Assembly (NCBI GenBank): GCA_021796055.1
Contig: JAJYOS010000052.1
Coordinates: 1 to 14,606, forward strand
Origin: Bacteroidota bacterium
GTDB lineage: Bacteria > Bacteroidota > Kryptoniia > Kryptoniales > JAKASW01
Reading direction: 5' to 3'
DNA: 14,606 nt
Below, in pieces: positions 1 to 7,978 of this stretch (the stretch's first letter is position 1; the number at the start of each line of letters is the position of its first letter). The position numbers and the translations under genes were made by a program. The notes under the pieces are model-generated. The model was not told the DNA's origin, searched no databases, and saw only the letters and a program-made list of their open reading frames with translations.

Positions 1-872
1 GGCTCAGCCCGATAGGAGGCATGAGGCCACTTGGTGGGGAGAGTGTTTATCAGTATATGATAATCGCCTCGTATGGCAACGCCGGGTTGAACGTGTAGCG
101 TATCCGGTTTGCTGAGATGCATGAGCACCATGCAGTTGGCTATCTGGTGATGAACGTTGAACGGATCTTTCATCGCCAGGAAGGCGAAAAACCTTGACGG
201 AGGAGTGGCGCTCTTCATTGCCTGCCAAGGAGCCGGCCTGTGAAGGTTATCCATATAATCCTGAGGGCCCGAGTAGATAATCACCCTGTTGACCTTGAAG
301 AGTTTCGCGATGTAAGGTGCATGCCCGGCGCCCTGCGAATGGCCAGCAACGATAACCTTGCTCCATATGGGCTGGCCGTCTTTAACGAACTGTCCCCAGT
401 CGCCGTTTGGATCGTGTTTAACCAGATAAACGAGGAGTTTCTGAAACCGATTCAGAATGGAGTTTGCCTTATTTACTTTTATCTTCTTGCTGACGGGGGC
501 TCCGGTCACGATAGCGTCGCGGTAACGACCGAAGCTTGTGCTGTCGAGGCTGTGCGCGCACGCGACAGCGATAACGTTGTCTTCATAGTCGAGGCTGATG
601 GCGTGATATCCCCACGTTGCGAATATGCTGTCATCCCTTTGGCTGCCGGTCGCGCTGCCGCCCGTGCCGGTGATGAAGAGATAAAGGAGGTGCCTTGATG
701 GAACAGTCGGATCATAGAGCGCGATATTCGGACCGTGAACCGTTTCGATGGCCGGATCGGTTGCCGGCGGAGCGACACGAAGAATCCTGACCTGAGCGGA
801 AAGGCCCGCGCTGACGAAAAACGAGGCAAGCAAGGCCGCCGCTATGCTCTTGAATGAAATTTTAAAAGACAT
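1..872 (-). CDS. Secreted alpha/beta-hydrolase (3' end outside window)
   Basis: This frame has no stop before the window edge, so the gene is partial: 290 codons are present and the C-terminus is missing. The ATG at 872 has GGAGG four bases upstream. A signal peptide (MSFKISFKSIAAALLASFFVSAGLSA) is followed by strands LLYLFITGTGGSATGS (62-77, oxyanion-hole region), YHAISLDYEDN (89-99) and SKVIVAGHSQGAGHAPYIAK (171-190), where S179 in GHSQG is the nucleophile. Later strands are VIIYSGPQDYMDN (197-209) and RFFAFLAMKDPFNVHHQ (227-243), where D236 may be the acid. H284 or a residue past the edge would be the catalytic His. The pattern resembles the BPSS1187-type hydrolases, which are poorly characterised. 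In this locus it could remove an ester group such as acetyl from the glycan; that is inference. It follows the transporter after 90 bases. Confidence 0.85.
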   Translation of the reverse strand, partial: MSFKISFKSIAAALLASFFVSAGLSAQVRILRVAPPATDPAIETVHGPNIALYDPTVPSRHLLYLFITGTGGSATGSQRDDSIFATWGYHAISLDYEDNVIAVACAHSLDSTSFGRYRDAIVTGAPVSKKIKVNKANSILNRFQKLLVYLVKHDPNGDWGQFVKDGQPIWSKVIVAGHSQGAGHAPYIAKLFKVNRVIIYSGPQDYMDNLHRPAPWQAMKSATPPSRFFAFLAMKDPFNVHHQIANCMVLMHLSKPDTLHVQPGVAIRGDYHILINTLPTKWPHASYRAE

Positions 873-876
873 TATT

Positions 877-881
877 CCTCC
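877..881 (-). promoter_or_regulatory. Shine-Dalgarno GGAGG for the alpha/beta-hydrolase
   Basis: The coding strand reads GGAGG-AATA-ATG, a near-ideal ribosome binding site that fixes the start at 872. It is the strongest such site in the window. Confidence 0.7.
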
Positions 882-962
882 AGTCATCGATTTATATATC
901 AAGTACCACGGTTATTTTAGCGCGGACCGTCGCCGGTAACACGTCTGACGGCCGTGAACTAT

Positions 963-2285
963 TTACTTCTCAAAAACGACGATCTTCTCCAGCTCCTCGA
1001 GCGATTTCCCCTTCGTCTCGGGCATTACCTTAAGCACGAAGAAGAAGAACGGTATCATCAACACCGCGAAGAACATGAAGACATCTCCACCTCCGAAGCT
1101 CGTCAGCGCGATTGGAAACGCGAGGCCGATAACGGCGTTGACGATCCAGTCGACAAACGAGCCGAGCGCCTGTCCCTTCGACCTGATCCTGTTCGGGAAA
1201 ATCTCGGACAGGAAGACCCATATGACCGCGCCCTGTGAGAAGGCAAAAAAGGCAACGAAGCCAATAACGCAACCGACCATCGCGAGGTCGCTGACGAGAC
1301 GGCCATCATAATAATGAAGTGCCGCGCCCGCGAGCGAGAGGAACATTCCAACCGCGCCGATCATTAGAAGGGGCCTGCGCCCAAGTTTGTCGATCAGGAA
1401 CATGGCGATTATAGTGAAGATAAGATTCGTGACCCCCACGGCGATTGCCTGGAGCATCGCGTTGCTTGTGCTCGCGCCAGCCTTCTCAAATATCATCGGG
1501 GCGTAATACATGATGACGTTGATTCCGGACATCTGCGCGAAAAACGCGAGGAGAACGGCGCACCAGATCACGAAGCTGTACTTCTTCTGGAAAAGTTTGG
1601 TTGAACCTTCTTCGGATTTCAAAGAACGCCCGATGTCGTCCAGCTCTGAACTGACATTTACGGCGCCGACCTTCTCCAGGACATCTCTTGCGACGTTCTC
1701 TCTTCCCATTTTGACAAGCCAGCGTGGACTCTCCGGTACCACGAAAAGCAGCCCGAAGAAAGCCGCCGCGGGGACGGCCATGACTCCGAACATCCAACGC
1801 CAGTTATCGGCTCCGATGCCGACCAGCAGGTAGTTTGAAAAGAACGCGACGAGGATTCCGACGACTATATTGAACTGAGATACGGCTACCAGTCTTCCGC
1901 GAAGCCTGCCGGGCGCCAGCTCAGCTATGTACATCGGCGCCATTACGGAAGCCGCGCCGATTGCGACGCCGCCAAGGAACCTGAATATCAAAAGCGTGTA
2001 CCAGCCCGTCGCGAGAGCGCTCCCAATGGCCGAAACAAAATAAGCCGCGCCGGTAAGAAGAAGCATCGCGCGCCTGCCGTATATGTCGCCGGGTTTTCCT
2101 ACGATGATTGAGCCGACCACCGTTCCCCAAAGCGCCATGGACACCGTTATTCCGAGGGTCGCGTCGGTCAGGCTGAAATACTGCGTTATAAACTTTGTTG
2201 TGCCGGAGATTACGGCAGTATCGAAGCCGAAGAGGAAACTGCCTAATGCTGACACTACTGTGGCAAAGAGAAGGTTTCTATTCAC
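963..2285 (-). CDS. MFS sugar:H+ symporter (XylE/GLUT family)
   Basis: This is a 440-residue, 12-helix inner-membrane transporter of the sugar porter family (TC 2.A.1.1). Signature motifs in order are LFGFDTAVISG (18-28), IYGRR (68-72), RFLGGVAIG (102-110), PESPRWLV (184-191), QMSGINVIMYYAP (251-263), DKLGRR (299-304), WVFLSEIFPNRIRSKG (356-371) and PETKGKSLEEL (422-432). By comparison with E. coli XylE, D22 and R102 match the proton-coupling Asp27 and Arg133, so proton symport is likely. Q251, N256, N287 and W356 match sugar-binding positions, but the position of Gln288 is Ala250. It probably imports a monosaccharide released by the exported glycosidases encoded upstream. The start codon is GTG, with AGGAG about ten bases upstream inside a small hairpin. 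Sugar specificity cannot be read with confidence. Confidence 0.94.
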   Translation of the reverse strand: MNRNLLFATVVSALGSFLFGFDTAVISGTTKFITQYFSLTDATLGITVSMALWGTVVGSIIVGKPGDIYGRRAMLLLTGAAYFVSAIGSALATGWYTLLIFRFLGGVAIGAASVMAPMYIAELAPGRLRGRLVAVSQFNIVVGILVAFFSNYLLVGIGADNWRWMFGVMAVPAAAFFGLLFVVPESPRWLVKMGRENVARDVLEKVGAVNVSSELDDIGRSLKSEEGSTKLFQKKYSFVIWCAVLLAFFAQMSGINVIMYYAPMIFEKAGASTSNAMLQAIAVGVTNLIFTIIAMFLIDKLGRRPLLMIGAVGMFLSLAGAALHYYDGRLVSDLAMVGCVIGFVAFFAFSQGAVIWVFLSEIFPNRIRSKGQALGSFVDWIVNAVIGLAFPIALTSFGGGDVFMFFAVLMIPFFFFVLKVMPETKGKSLEELEKIVVFEK

Positions 2286-2290
2286 GACGC

Positions 2291-2304
2291 GATCACTCCT
2301 GATC
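2291..2304 (-). promoter_or_regulatory. Small hairpin with the Shine-Dalgarno in its loop
   Basis: The coding strand reads GATCA-GGAG-TGATC, a perfect five-base-pair inverted repeat whose four-base loop is the Shine-Dalgarno of the transporter gene. The GTG start lies ten bases after GGAG. Such a loop could present or modulate the ribosome binding site, but a five-pair stem may also be chance. Confidence 0.35.
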
Positions 2305-2334
2305 TTATTTGTGCAACTTCAGTTTGTTTGTTGT

Positions 2335-4599
2335 TCATCTCGAAAATCCACCGAAGAAACCGACGCGCGGCCCTACGACCTCGAACTCACGGGAGAGGTC
2401 GCCGACCGAAACCTTGAAGCTCCCCGGTTGTATTATTCTCTTGTTTGAAATTCCAATGAAGGAGAGCTGCTCCGGAGCGATCGTAAACGACACTACCTTC
2501 GATTGCCCAGGCTCAAGATATATTTTTCCGAATCCTGCCAGCTGCTTCACCGGATGCGACACCTGCCTGACCTTTTCGCCCATATAAAGAAGTACAGCGT
2601 CCTTGCCAGCCATGCTTCCCGCGTTGGTGACCTTCACGGTAACGACTTCATTCTCGCGCTCATTTATTTTCTCTTTCGAAAGTCTTAGGTCGCTGTACTT
2701 GAACGTTGTGTAGCTCAGTCCATAGCCAAAATTCCACTGGGGGTCGTAGACGTTCCCTCCCATGACCGAAGCGCGGCCGTGATCATAGTGGTACAACGCA
2801 TCGTCATACCTCGGATACGTTATCGGTAGCCTGCCGCTCGGATTCGCGTCGCCGAACAGAATATTCGCCAGAGCTTCGCCGCCGTCCATGCCTGGAAGGA
2901 ATGCCGCCAGAATCGCTTTTGAACCTCCGACGATAGGGTTAATGACTCTCGGTCTTCCCTCAAGCATCACGAGGACGACCGGTTTTCCAGTGGCCATTAG
3001 CATCTTTGCGAGTTTTGTCTGCGCCCATGGCAGCGCGAGGCTGTTTATGTTTCCCGGAGTCTCCGCGTACGTATGCTCGCCCAGGCACAGTATCACCGCG
3101 TCCGCATGCTTTGCGGCGGCTACAGCCGAGTCGGCGTCTGTCAGGGAATCATAAGTGCAGCCCTGCACGTAAGTGACGTTTTGTTTGCCGATTTTGGCTT
3201 GGATTGCCTGAAGAGGGTTTAGTTTATTCTTCGGATACAAGTTTTCGGCATTCCCCTGCCAGGTGATGGTCCATCCGCCGTTCATGGCAGAGAGATCATC
3301 GGCATTGGGACCGGCGACCAGCACCTTGATGTTCTTCGAAAGAGGGAGGAAATGGTTCTCGTTCTTTACGAGCGTTATCGATTCCTCGGCGGCTTCGAGG
3401 TTAGTGCTGTCCGAAGATGGCGAAGCAAATCGCGCGGCGAGTTCCTTGTCAGGAAATGGATTCTTAAAAAGTCCGAGTTCAAACTTAACCCTCAATATCC
3501 TGCTCACCGCCTGGTTGATCCGCCACATCGGCACCTTGTGGGCTTTGACGAGCGCTAGAAGATAATTATAAAAGCTGTAGTCGGAGGGAACCATGCTCAT
3601 ATCCACGCCGGCCATGACGGCGATCCTGACAGCCTCTTCAGGTGAGGACACGATGCGATACTTCGTGTACAGGTTTTCGATATCACCCCAATCGGAAACC
3701 ACGAAGCCTTTGAAATGCCAGCGTTTGTGGAGGACTTGGGTAAGGAGGCGGTAGTTAGCGTGACCGGGGATGCCGTTCACCTCCGCCGAGTTGCCCATTA
3801 TCGTCGGGGCTCCGGCCTCGACGCCGGCCTTGAACGGCGGTAGATAATACTGTTCCATCATACGCCAGGGGATCCATGCCTCGGTTCTGTCTTTCCCATC
3901 GAGCGGAAGACCGTAGCCGACATAGTGCTTCAGGCAGGTTGCGACTTTATCAGGAGCGCCTATGTCGTCTCCCTGAGCGCCCTCGATATAGGAGGCGCCC
4001 ATCCTGCTTGCCAGGTAAGAATCTTCTCCAAACGTTTCATAAATCCTCGACCATAGAGGCTGCCTACCAAGTCCCATCAACGGATAGAAGATCCAAGGAA
4101 TCCCGGACGCCCGCACCTCGAGCGCGGTTATGGCGCCCTCCCTTTTCAGCAGCGTCGTGTCAAAAGTCGCCGCCATGTTCAGCGGCTGAGGAAAGAGCGT
4201 CGCGCCCTTTGTGTACGTCGCGCCGTGTATAGCATCGATTCCATAGATAACAGGTATCTTTAGACGAGTCTTCATGGCGACATCCTGAATCCTCGTGATC
4301 AGCGTGTTCCAACTTTGCACCGATAAAGATGAATCGAAGACGTTGAGGATTGAGCCGACATGATACTTCAGAATCGCCTCATCCAGCTTCTTCATGTCTA
4401 TCTTTCCCTTGTCCGGTCCCTTTGCGTACGAGACCGCCTGAATAGTAAGCTGGGTCATCTGCCCGATTTTTTCTTCAAGTGTCATTCTTGAGAGGAGCGT
4501 CTTGACCTCTTCGTTTACGCGCCGCGCGTTGCTGGCCGCGACCGCGGAAGAAGCGGAAAACATGAGCAGAACAAGTGTGGAAATGTAAATTCGTCTCAT
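2335..4599 (-). CDS. Secreted GH3 exo-beta-glucosidase, ExoI-like
   Basis: This 754-residue GH3 is of a different subgroup from the PA14-bearing one upstream. The signal peptide is MRRIYISTLVLLMFSASSAVA. The barrel domain (about 25-380) shows LKIPVIYGIDAIHGA (113-127), IYETFGEDSYLASRM (186-200), CLKHYVGYG (222-230) and FVVSDWGDIENL (299-310), with D303 the likely nucleophile. The second domain (about 405-630) has GGWTITWQG (441-449), a feature of plant ExoI-type beta-glucan exohydrolases, and LGEHTYAETPG (506-516), where E513 aligns with the barley ExoI acid/base (from memory). NFGYGLSYTTF precedes an FnIII-like C-terminal domain; there is no PA14. The predicted role is release of glucose from beta-glucans or beta-gluco-oligosaccharides in the periplasm or outside. 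The exact linkage (1,3, 1,4 or 1,6) cannot be told. The start ATG has only a distant AAAGG about 12 bases upstream. The sugar porter follows 49 bases downstream. Confidence 0.95.
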   Translation of the reverse strand: MRRIYISTLVLLMFSASSAVAASNARRVNEEVKTLLSRMTLEEKIGQMTQLTIQAVSYAKGPDKGKIDMKKLDEAILKYHVGSILNVFDSSLSVQSWNTLITRIQDVAMKTRLKIPVIYGIDAIHGATYTKGATLFPQPLNMAATFDTTLLKREGAITALEVRASGIPWIFYPLMGLGRQPLWSRIYETFGEDSYLASRMGASYIEGAQGDDIGAPDKVATCLKHYVGYGLPLDGKDRTEAWIPWRMMEQYYLPPFKAGVEAGAPTIMGNSAEVNGIPGHANYRLLTQVLHKRWHFKGFVVSDWGDIENLYTKYRIVSSPEEAVRIAVMAGVDMSMVPSDYSFYNYLLALVKAHKVPMWRINQAVSRILRVKFELGLFKNPFPDKELAARFASPSSDSTNLEAAEESITLVKNENHFLPLSKNIKVLVAGPNADDLSAMNGGWTITWQGNAENLYPKNKLNPLQAIQAKIGKQNVTYVQGCTYDSLTDADSAVAAAKHADAVILCLGEHTYAETPGNINSLALPWAQTKLAKMLMATGKPVVLVMLEGRPRVINPIVGGSKAILAAFLPGMDGGEALANILFGDANPSGRLPITYPRYDDALYHYDHGRASVMGGNVYDPQWNFGYGLSYTTFKYSDLRLSKEKINERENEVVTVKVTNAGSMAGKDAVLLYMGEKVRQVSHPVKQLAGFGKIYLEPGQSKVVSFTIAPEQLSFIGISNKRIIQPGSFKVSVGDLSREFEVVGPRVGFFGGFSR

Positions 4600-4687
4600 A
4601 AATTGATTCTGCCTTTACTTTTGATAGAGAACCGTTCAACGCACGAAACCGAAATATAAACAAGATGATCCATCGAGTACAGCCACA

Positions 4688-6874
4688 CTAATTGGAGACC
4701 GGTTTTATCTCGATAACCTTTATAGAAGCGGGCCTTAGCGTTTCCGTGAGATTCACGATACCGGATAAAGGTCGTACAGGTACTTTCCCATGCGGCGTTA
4801 TCTCAATCAACTCATATTTGTCCGCGTTCATTCCATACTTCCTGGGATCAATTGAAAACGAAAACGGTATGTCTTTCTGGACAAAGTTTGCAAGGAAGAT
4901 CCCGAGGTTTCCGTGACTGGACTTCCATATTGTCGCCTTCACATCCGGGACGGTGCCGGTTCGCTTCTGTTTCCAGCGGCCGAATTCGGAAGATGTAAAA
5001 GTCGGAATCTCATTCGTCGGGTGGACAAGTCCTAGGAGCCTCCCGTATAGATAGAAATCCTTAGTCGCAACACGGTACTGGGCACACTGGCGAAGGAAAT
5101 CCACTTTCTTCGCGTATTTCGGGTTGAAGAGGTCGAGCGTCATCCAGCCGTTTTGTCTCCCGAAGATGAAAGCTTGCCCTTCAGCGAAGTTGAACAAGTC
5201 GTCGCTGCATTTTTCGAAGTTGCAGGGACTGCCGAAGAATATTGCGTAGCCGGAGTACACTACATTTATAAGGGGGATCTCCCTGTCTGTGGGACCGACC
5301 CACATAAGGTCGCCGTCGACCAAATCAGTGAAAACCTCGTCGGCACCTTCGGTTGTGATAACCGCGTCATGCCCGTCGCGATGGGCCTCGTATCGTACCT
5401 TCCTCATCATTTCCCTGTTACCGTCAGTCCACCAGCGGCCGCCGCCGAGCGGGTGTTCATGGTGTGGGTTGAAGCAGAGCTCATCCCTCATCGCCGAAAC
5501 CTGGTCGACGTAGACACCGTTACAACCGTAGTCGCTGACCAGACTGTCGACATCCTGCGCGACTTTGTTTTGCCAGAACGGCTGGGATGGGCACATCTCT
5601 ACAAGCCTGCCTGAAAGCCCTGTCGTGTCCAATATGAATCCGCCCGCCTGATCGTAAGTCGCGTAAGGGGCGAACTTTTTCCAGTCGGGAATGTTCATGT
5701 CGGCGCTTCTGCCGTTGATATAAGGCATTACTAGAAACCCTTTGCCGACAAGTTCTTTTACCCTCTGTTCGAAACCGGGCTTCGGTGGAAAGAAGTGAGG
5801 ATAATCGTTATCGAATTTATTCTTTTCCCAAAAATACCAGTGGAGCCCAATCGGAGCGCCAATTTCCTTCCTCGCCTCGATGAGCGGCGCGTCCATTTGC
5901 TCAGGCGTTCCCGTCTTGTGATCCCAAACCCAGAAGTCGCGCACCCAAAGTCCTACGTTCTTCATTGCCTCAGGTACATCATGTCTTTCGGCGAGCGGTT
6001 TCGCCCACTTTTGGTGGATTGCCCATTTCCTGTAACGAAGCGCGGCCTGGAGCCAATCACCCTGGTACACCCCAAACGAAATTGGGTACCATCCCGGCCA
6101 ATCGGAGCCTGCTACTCCCATGTTCTCCGGATAGTTGACCACCGCAAGGTCTCCCTTGCCTGCGTCGGCTTCGAAATCTTTTGCCATCCCCTGTCCGTCC
6201 ATCGTGGCAAGATAAACGGAATTATCCTTGTGCGTGAACGACACCATCTGTATTGCCCAACCGCCCGATGGATAACGTCCGTGGAATGTCCCTCCCACAT
6301 TTTCGCGGCAATCTTTGTACAGGAGTCCGCCCGTAGCGAAAGCCGGCCTGGCTATGTCATACTGACCCGGAGCAGGGAAACCATTGATCTTGGGGAACTG
6401 AACATCCCACAATCCCCAGTAGACCGAATTATTCTGGACGTAAATGTTCCACTTCGCCACGCCAGAATTTGGAGGCAAGTCCACGGTTACGCGCACGCTT
6501 ACGACGCGGTTCTCTTTCCACCAGCGCATATTGTTCCATTCTAGATCAAGACGCTGTGAGCCGTCGGCAAGTTTTTCCATGGAGGCATAATTGCACGGAG
6601 TATAATTATTGGTGATGCTTTCTCTCTGCAATCCCTTTCCGAAGACTACTTCCCATAGGAGCGGCTTGCCTTTCAGTATACGGATATGCTCATAGCCGGT
6701 TTTAAGGTCGGTCATTCCCTCGAGCCCCATGTAGCCGGGTTGAAATTTAAACTTGACGAAGTTATTCGAAAGAGTAATACCCTCGGCCGGATTCAGAACT
6801 GCTCGGGCCACGCCCGCTCGCGCCGCGAAGGGAAACAACAGCGATGCTAATGCTAATACAAGACTAAGTCTCAT
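4688..6874 (-). CDS. Secreted DUF6259-type putative glycoside hydrolase
   Basis: This 728-residue exported protein has the look of a three-domain glycosidase. A signal peptide (MRLSLVLALASLLFPFAARA) is followed by an N-terminal beta-sandwich to about residue 290, a (beta/alpha)8-like barrel at about 300-590, and a C-terminal beta-sandwich. Successive barrel strands are VGLWVRDFWVW, IGLHWYFWEKN, FLVMPYINGR, GVYVDQVSA and AVITTEGADEVF. D457 (in YVDQ) and E509 (in TTEGADE), on consecutive strands, are the likely nucleophile and acid/base by analogy with clan GH-D and GH101-like barrels. I assign DUF6259 from overall pattern; substrate is unknown. Eight cysteines suggest disulfides and export. 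The frame opens at 6946, overlapping the preceding gene, but AAGGA six bases before the ATG at 6874 and the signal peptide favour the later start. The ATG at 6877 is equally possible. The next gene follows after 88 bases. Confidence 0.85.
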   Translation of the reverse strand: MRLSLVLALASLLFPFAARAGVARAVLNPAEGITLSNNFVKFKFQPGYMGLEGMTDLKTGYEHIRILKGKPLLWEVVFGKGLQRESITNNYTPCNYASMEKLADGSQRLDLEWNNMRWWKENRVVSVRVTVDLPPNSGVAKWNIYVQNNSVYWGLWDVQFPKINGFPAPGQYDIARPAFATGGLLYKDCRENVGGTFHGRYPSGGWAIQMVSFTHKDNSVYLATMDGQGMAKDFEADAGKGDLAVVNYPENMGVAGSDWPGWYPISFGVYQGDWLQAALRYRKWAIHQKWAKPLAERHDVPEAMKNVGLWVRDFWVWDHKTGTPEQMDAPLIEARKEIGAPIGLHWYFWEKNKFDNDYPHFFPPKPGFEQRVKELVGKGFLVMPYINGRSADMNIPDWKKFAPYATYDQAGGFILDTTGLSGRLVEMCPSQPFWQNKVAQDVDSLVSDYGCNGVYVDQVSAMRDELCFNPHHEHPLGGGRWWTDGNREMMRKVRYEAHRDGHDAVITTEGADEVFTDLVDGDLMWVGPTDREIPLINVVYSGYAIFFGSPCNFEKCSDDLFNFAEGQAFIFGRQNGWMTLDLFNPKYAKKVDFLRQCAQYRVATKDFYLYGRLLGLVHPTNEIPTFTSSEFGRWKQKRTGTVPDVKATIWKSSHGNLGIFLANFVQKDIPFSFSIDPRKYGMNADKYELIEITPHGKVPVRPLSGIVNLTETLRPASIKVIEIKPVSN

Positions 6875-6880
6875 CATGAT

Positions 6881-6885
6881 TCCTT
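6881..6885 (-). promoter_or_regulatory. Shine-Dalgarno AAGGA deciding the DUF6259 gene start
   Basis: The coding strand reads AAGGA-ATCATG-ATG, giving six bases to the ATG at 6874, where the basic and hydrophobic signal peptide starts. The upstream ATG at 6946 would add 24 residues and overlap the preceding gene. Confidence 0.55.
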
Positions 6886-6932
6886 GATTCAATGAATTCC
6901 AAAATCGCGCTGCGCCTTTTCGCCCTGCAACT

Positions 6933-7964
6933 TCACTCAAATGCATAACTTCCCTTCCAACGGACCTCCTCTCCCTTCCGTAGAGTCAGCCCTTTCCCGC
7001 GAATCAAATTGAAATACGTCTTACCGTATGGTTCAGTGAATATTGTTGGCATGTCGCTCCCGATGCTCCTGAATCTTCCGAGCCCGAATGTAGTATCCAT
7101 CGTGGCGACAACGGTGCATTCCCCGCTCTCCGGGGTGATGGAGAATTTGTTCACTATATTGGACTTCCCCTTCGCTCCGGAATCTGAATAGGGGCCAAGC
7201 TTGAGGGCGGGCCCATCGCCGTATCTCACCGCGCCCTTATTTGAAAAGTCCTGGGCCTGCAGGCCATAATACTTGAGTATGGTAATCTTCTTCAAAGCGA
7301 TGACATCGACCTGCACGTTGACGACGCCCCCATTGATGTCGAGCGTTTCAACTTCCTTGATGACGGGTTCGCGGTCTTTGATTGTATTAAAAGCCATTAC
7401 GTAGTCGACAGCGTGTATGCGCACGGCTCCTTTATACACATGATCATTCATCAGTGGCTTGCCGCGCACAGAGACGCTCAGGCTATCCAGCCGCGCCGTC
7501 GGCGAGCCGGTGGCGTCCCCGTTGCTTCCGTGCCATCCCCCCGTGAAGGCCTCGCGAACATTATCAGAATCCTCATCTGATTTCACGGTATACGGACCTA
7601 TCCAGTCGGTTGAAGACTCGAGCAAAAGTTTTGATTTGTGCGAAAGCCACGGAGATACTTTGCCTGACGGACTACTTTGAACGTAGAGTGCCTTTATATT
7701 TGCAAGCCGGTTTATTCCGCACCTCCCAATCTCGAGATGCATATCCATCCCTTTCCTGTACCTGAAGGACATGAATATGTTGTCACCCTGTCTCACCACC
7801 TTTTGAGAATGTGATTCAGCGGCGCGAGCCTGACCGGATGTAAACCGGGCCACAATCCAAAGAGAGATCGCGGCAACCACAAGCCTCTTCGCAAATCTAA
7901 CGACCTTTACACCGTAAGAACTGCGATTCGAATGGAGCGTGGCTATTTTATTTCTAACGCGCAT
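6933..7964 (-). CDS. Secreted protein of unrecognised family
   Basis: I do not recognise this 343-residue protein. It begins with a long basic leader and a hydrophobic stretch (RLVVAAISLWIVARFTSG, about 27-44), then a likely signal peptidase site after QARA. The mature part looks all-beta, with alternating hydrophobic strands. Distinctive motifs are DWIGPYTV (120-127), FTGGWHGSNGD (140-150), SPTARLDSLSV (154-164), KYYGLQ (231-236), TTFGLGRFRSIGSD (291-304) and FNLIRGKGLTLRKGEEVRW (318-336). The last resembles the closing strands of galactose-mutarotase-like or polysaccharide-lyase beta-sandwiches, a loose likeness only. The ATG is the only one available: an in-frame TAG lies three codons upstream and no Shine-Dalgarno is visible. 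The start sits 14 bases after the PA14-GH3 stop, so coupled translation is likely. Context between two glycosidases and the DUF6259 protein suggests a role in binding or cleaving the same glycan; this is inference. Confidence 0.85.
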   Translation of the reverse strand: MRVRNKIATLHSNRSSYGVKVVRFAKRLVVAAISLWIVARFTSGQARAAESHSQKVVRQGDNIFMSFRYRKGMDMHLEIGRCGINRLANIKALYVQSSPSGKVSPWLSHKSKLLLESSTDWIGPYTVKSDEDSDNVREAFTGGWHGSNGDATGSPTARLDSLSVSVRGKPLMNDHVYKGAVRIHAVDYVMAFNTIKDREPVIKEVETLDINGGVVNVQVDVIALKKITILKYYGLQAQDFSNKGAVRYGDGPALKLGPYSDSGAKGKSNIVNKFSITPESGECTVVATMDTTFGLGRFRSIGSDMPTIFTEPYGKTYFNLIRGKGLTLRKGEEVRWKGSYAFE

Positions 7965-7978
7965 TGCGATCTAAAAAG

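Noticed and set aside
240..698. 152-residue plus-strand open frame
   Set aside because: Opposite the alpha/beta-hydrolase frame, which has a signal peptide, a GHSQG motif and an ideal Shine-Dalgarno.
873..962. Possible terminator between the transporter and the hydrolase
   Set aside because: The only tight stem is ACCG-GCGA-CGGT, four pairs with no following T-run, so it is too weak to call. The AT-rich stretch TATATAAAT has no partner -35 at a suitable distance.
4600..4687. Possible promoter before the ExoI-like GH3 gene
   Set aside because: TATATTTC resembles the Bacteroidota -7 element, but the last base differs and no -33 TTTG element lies at the right distance.
5795..6544. 249-residue plus-strand open frame, the longest on that strand
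   Set aside because: It lies wholly antisense to the DUF6259 gene, has no recognisable domain, and its composition follows the codon pattern of the opposite strand.
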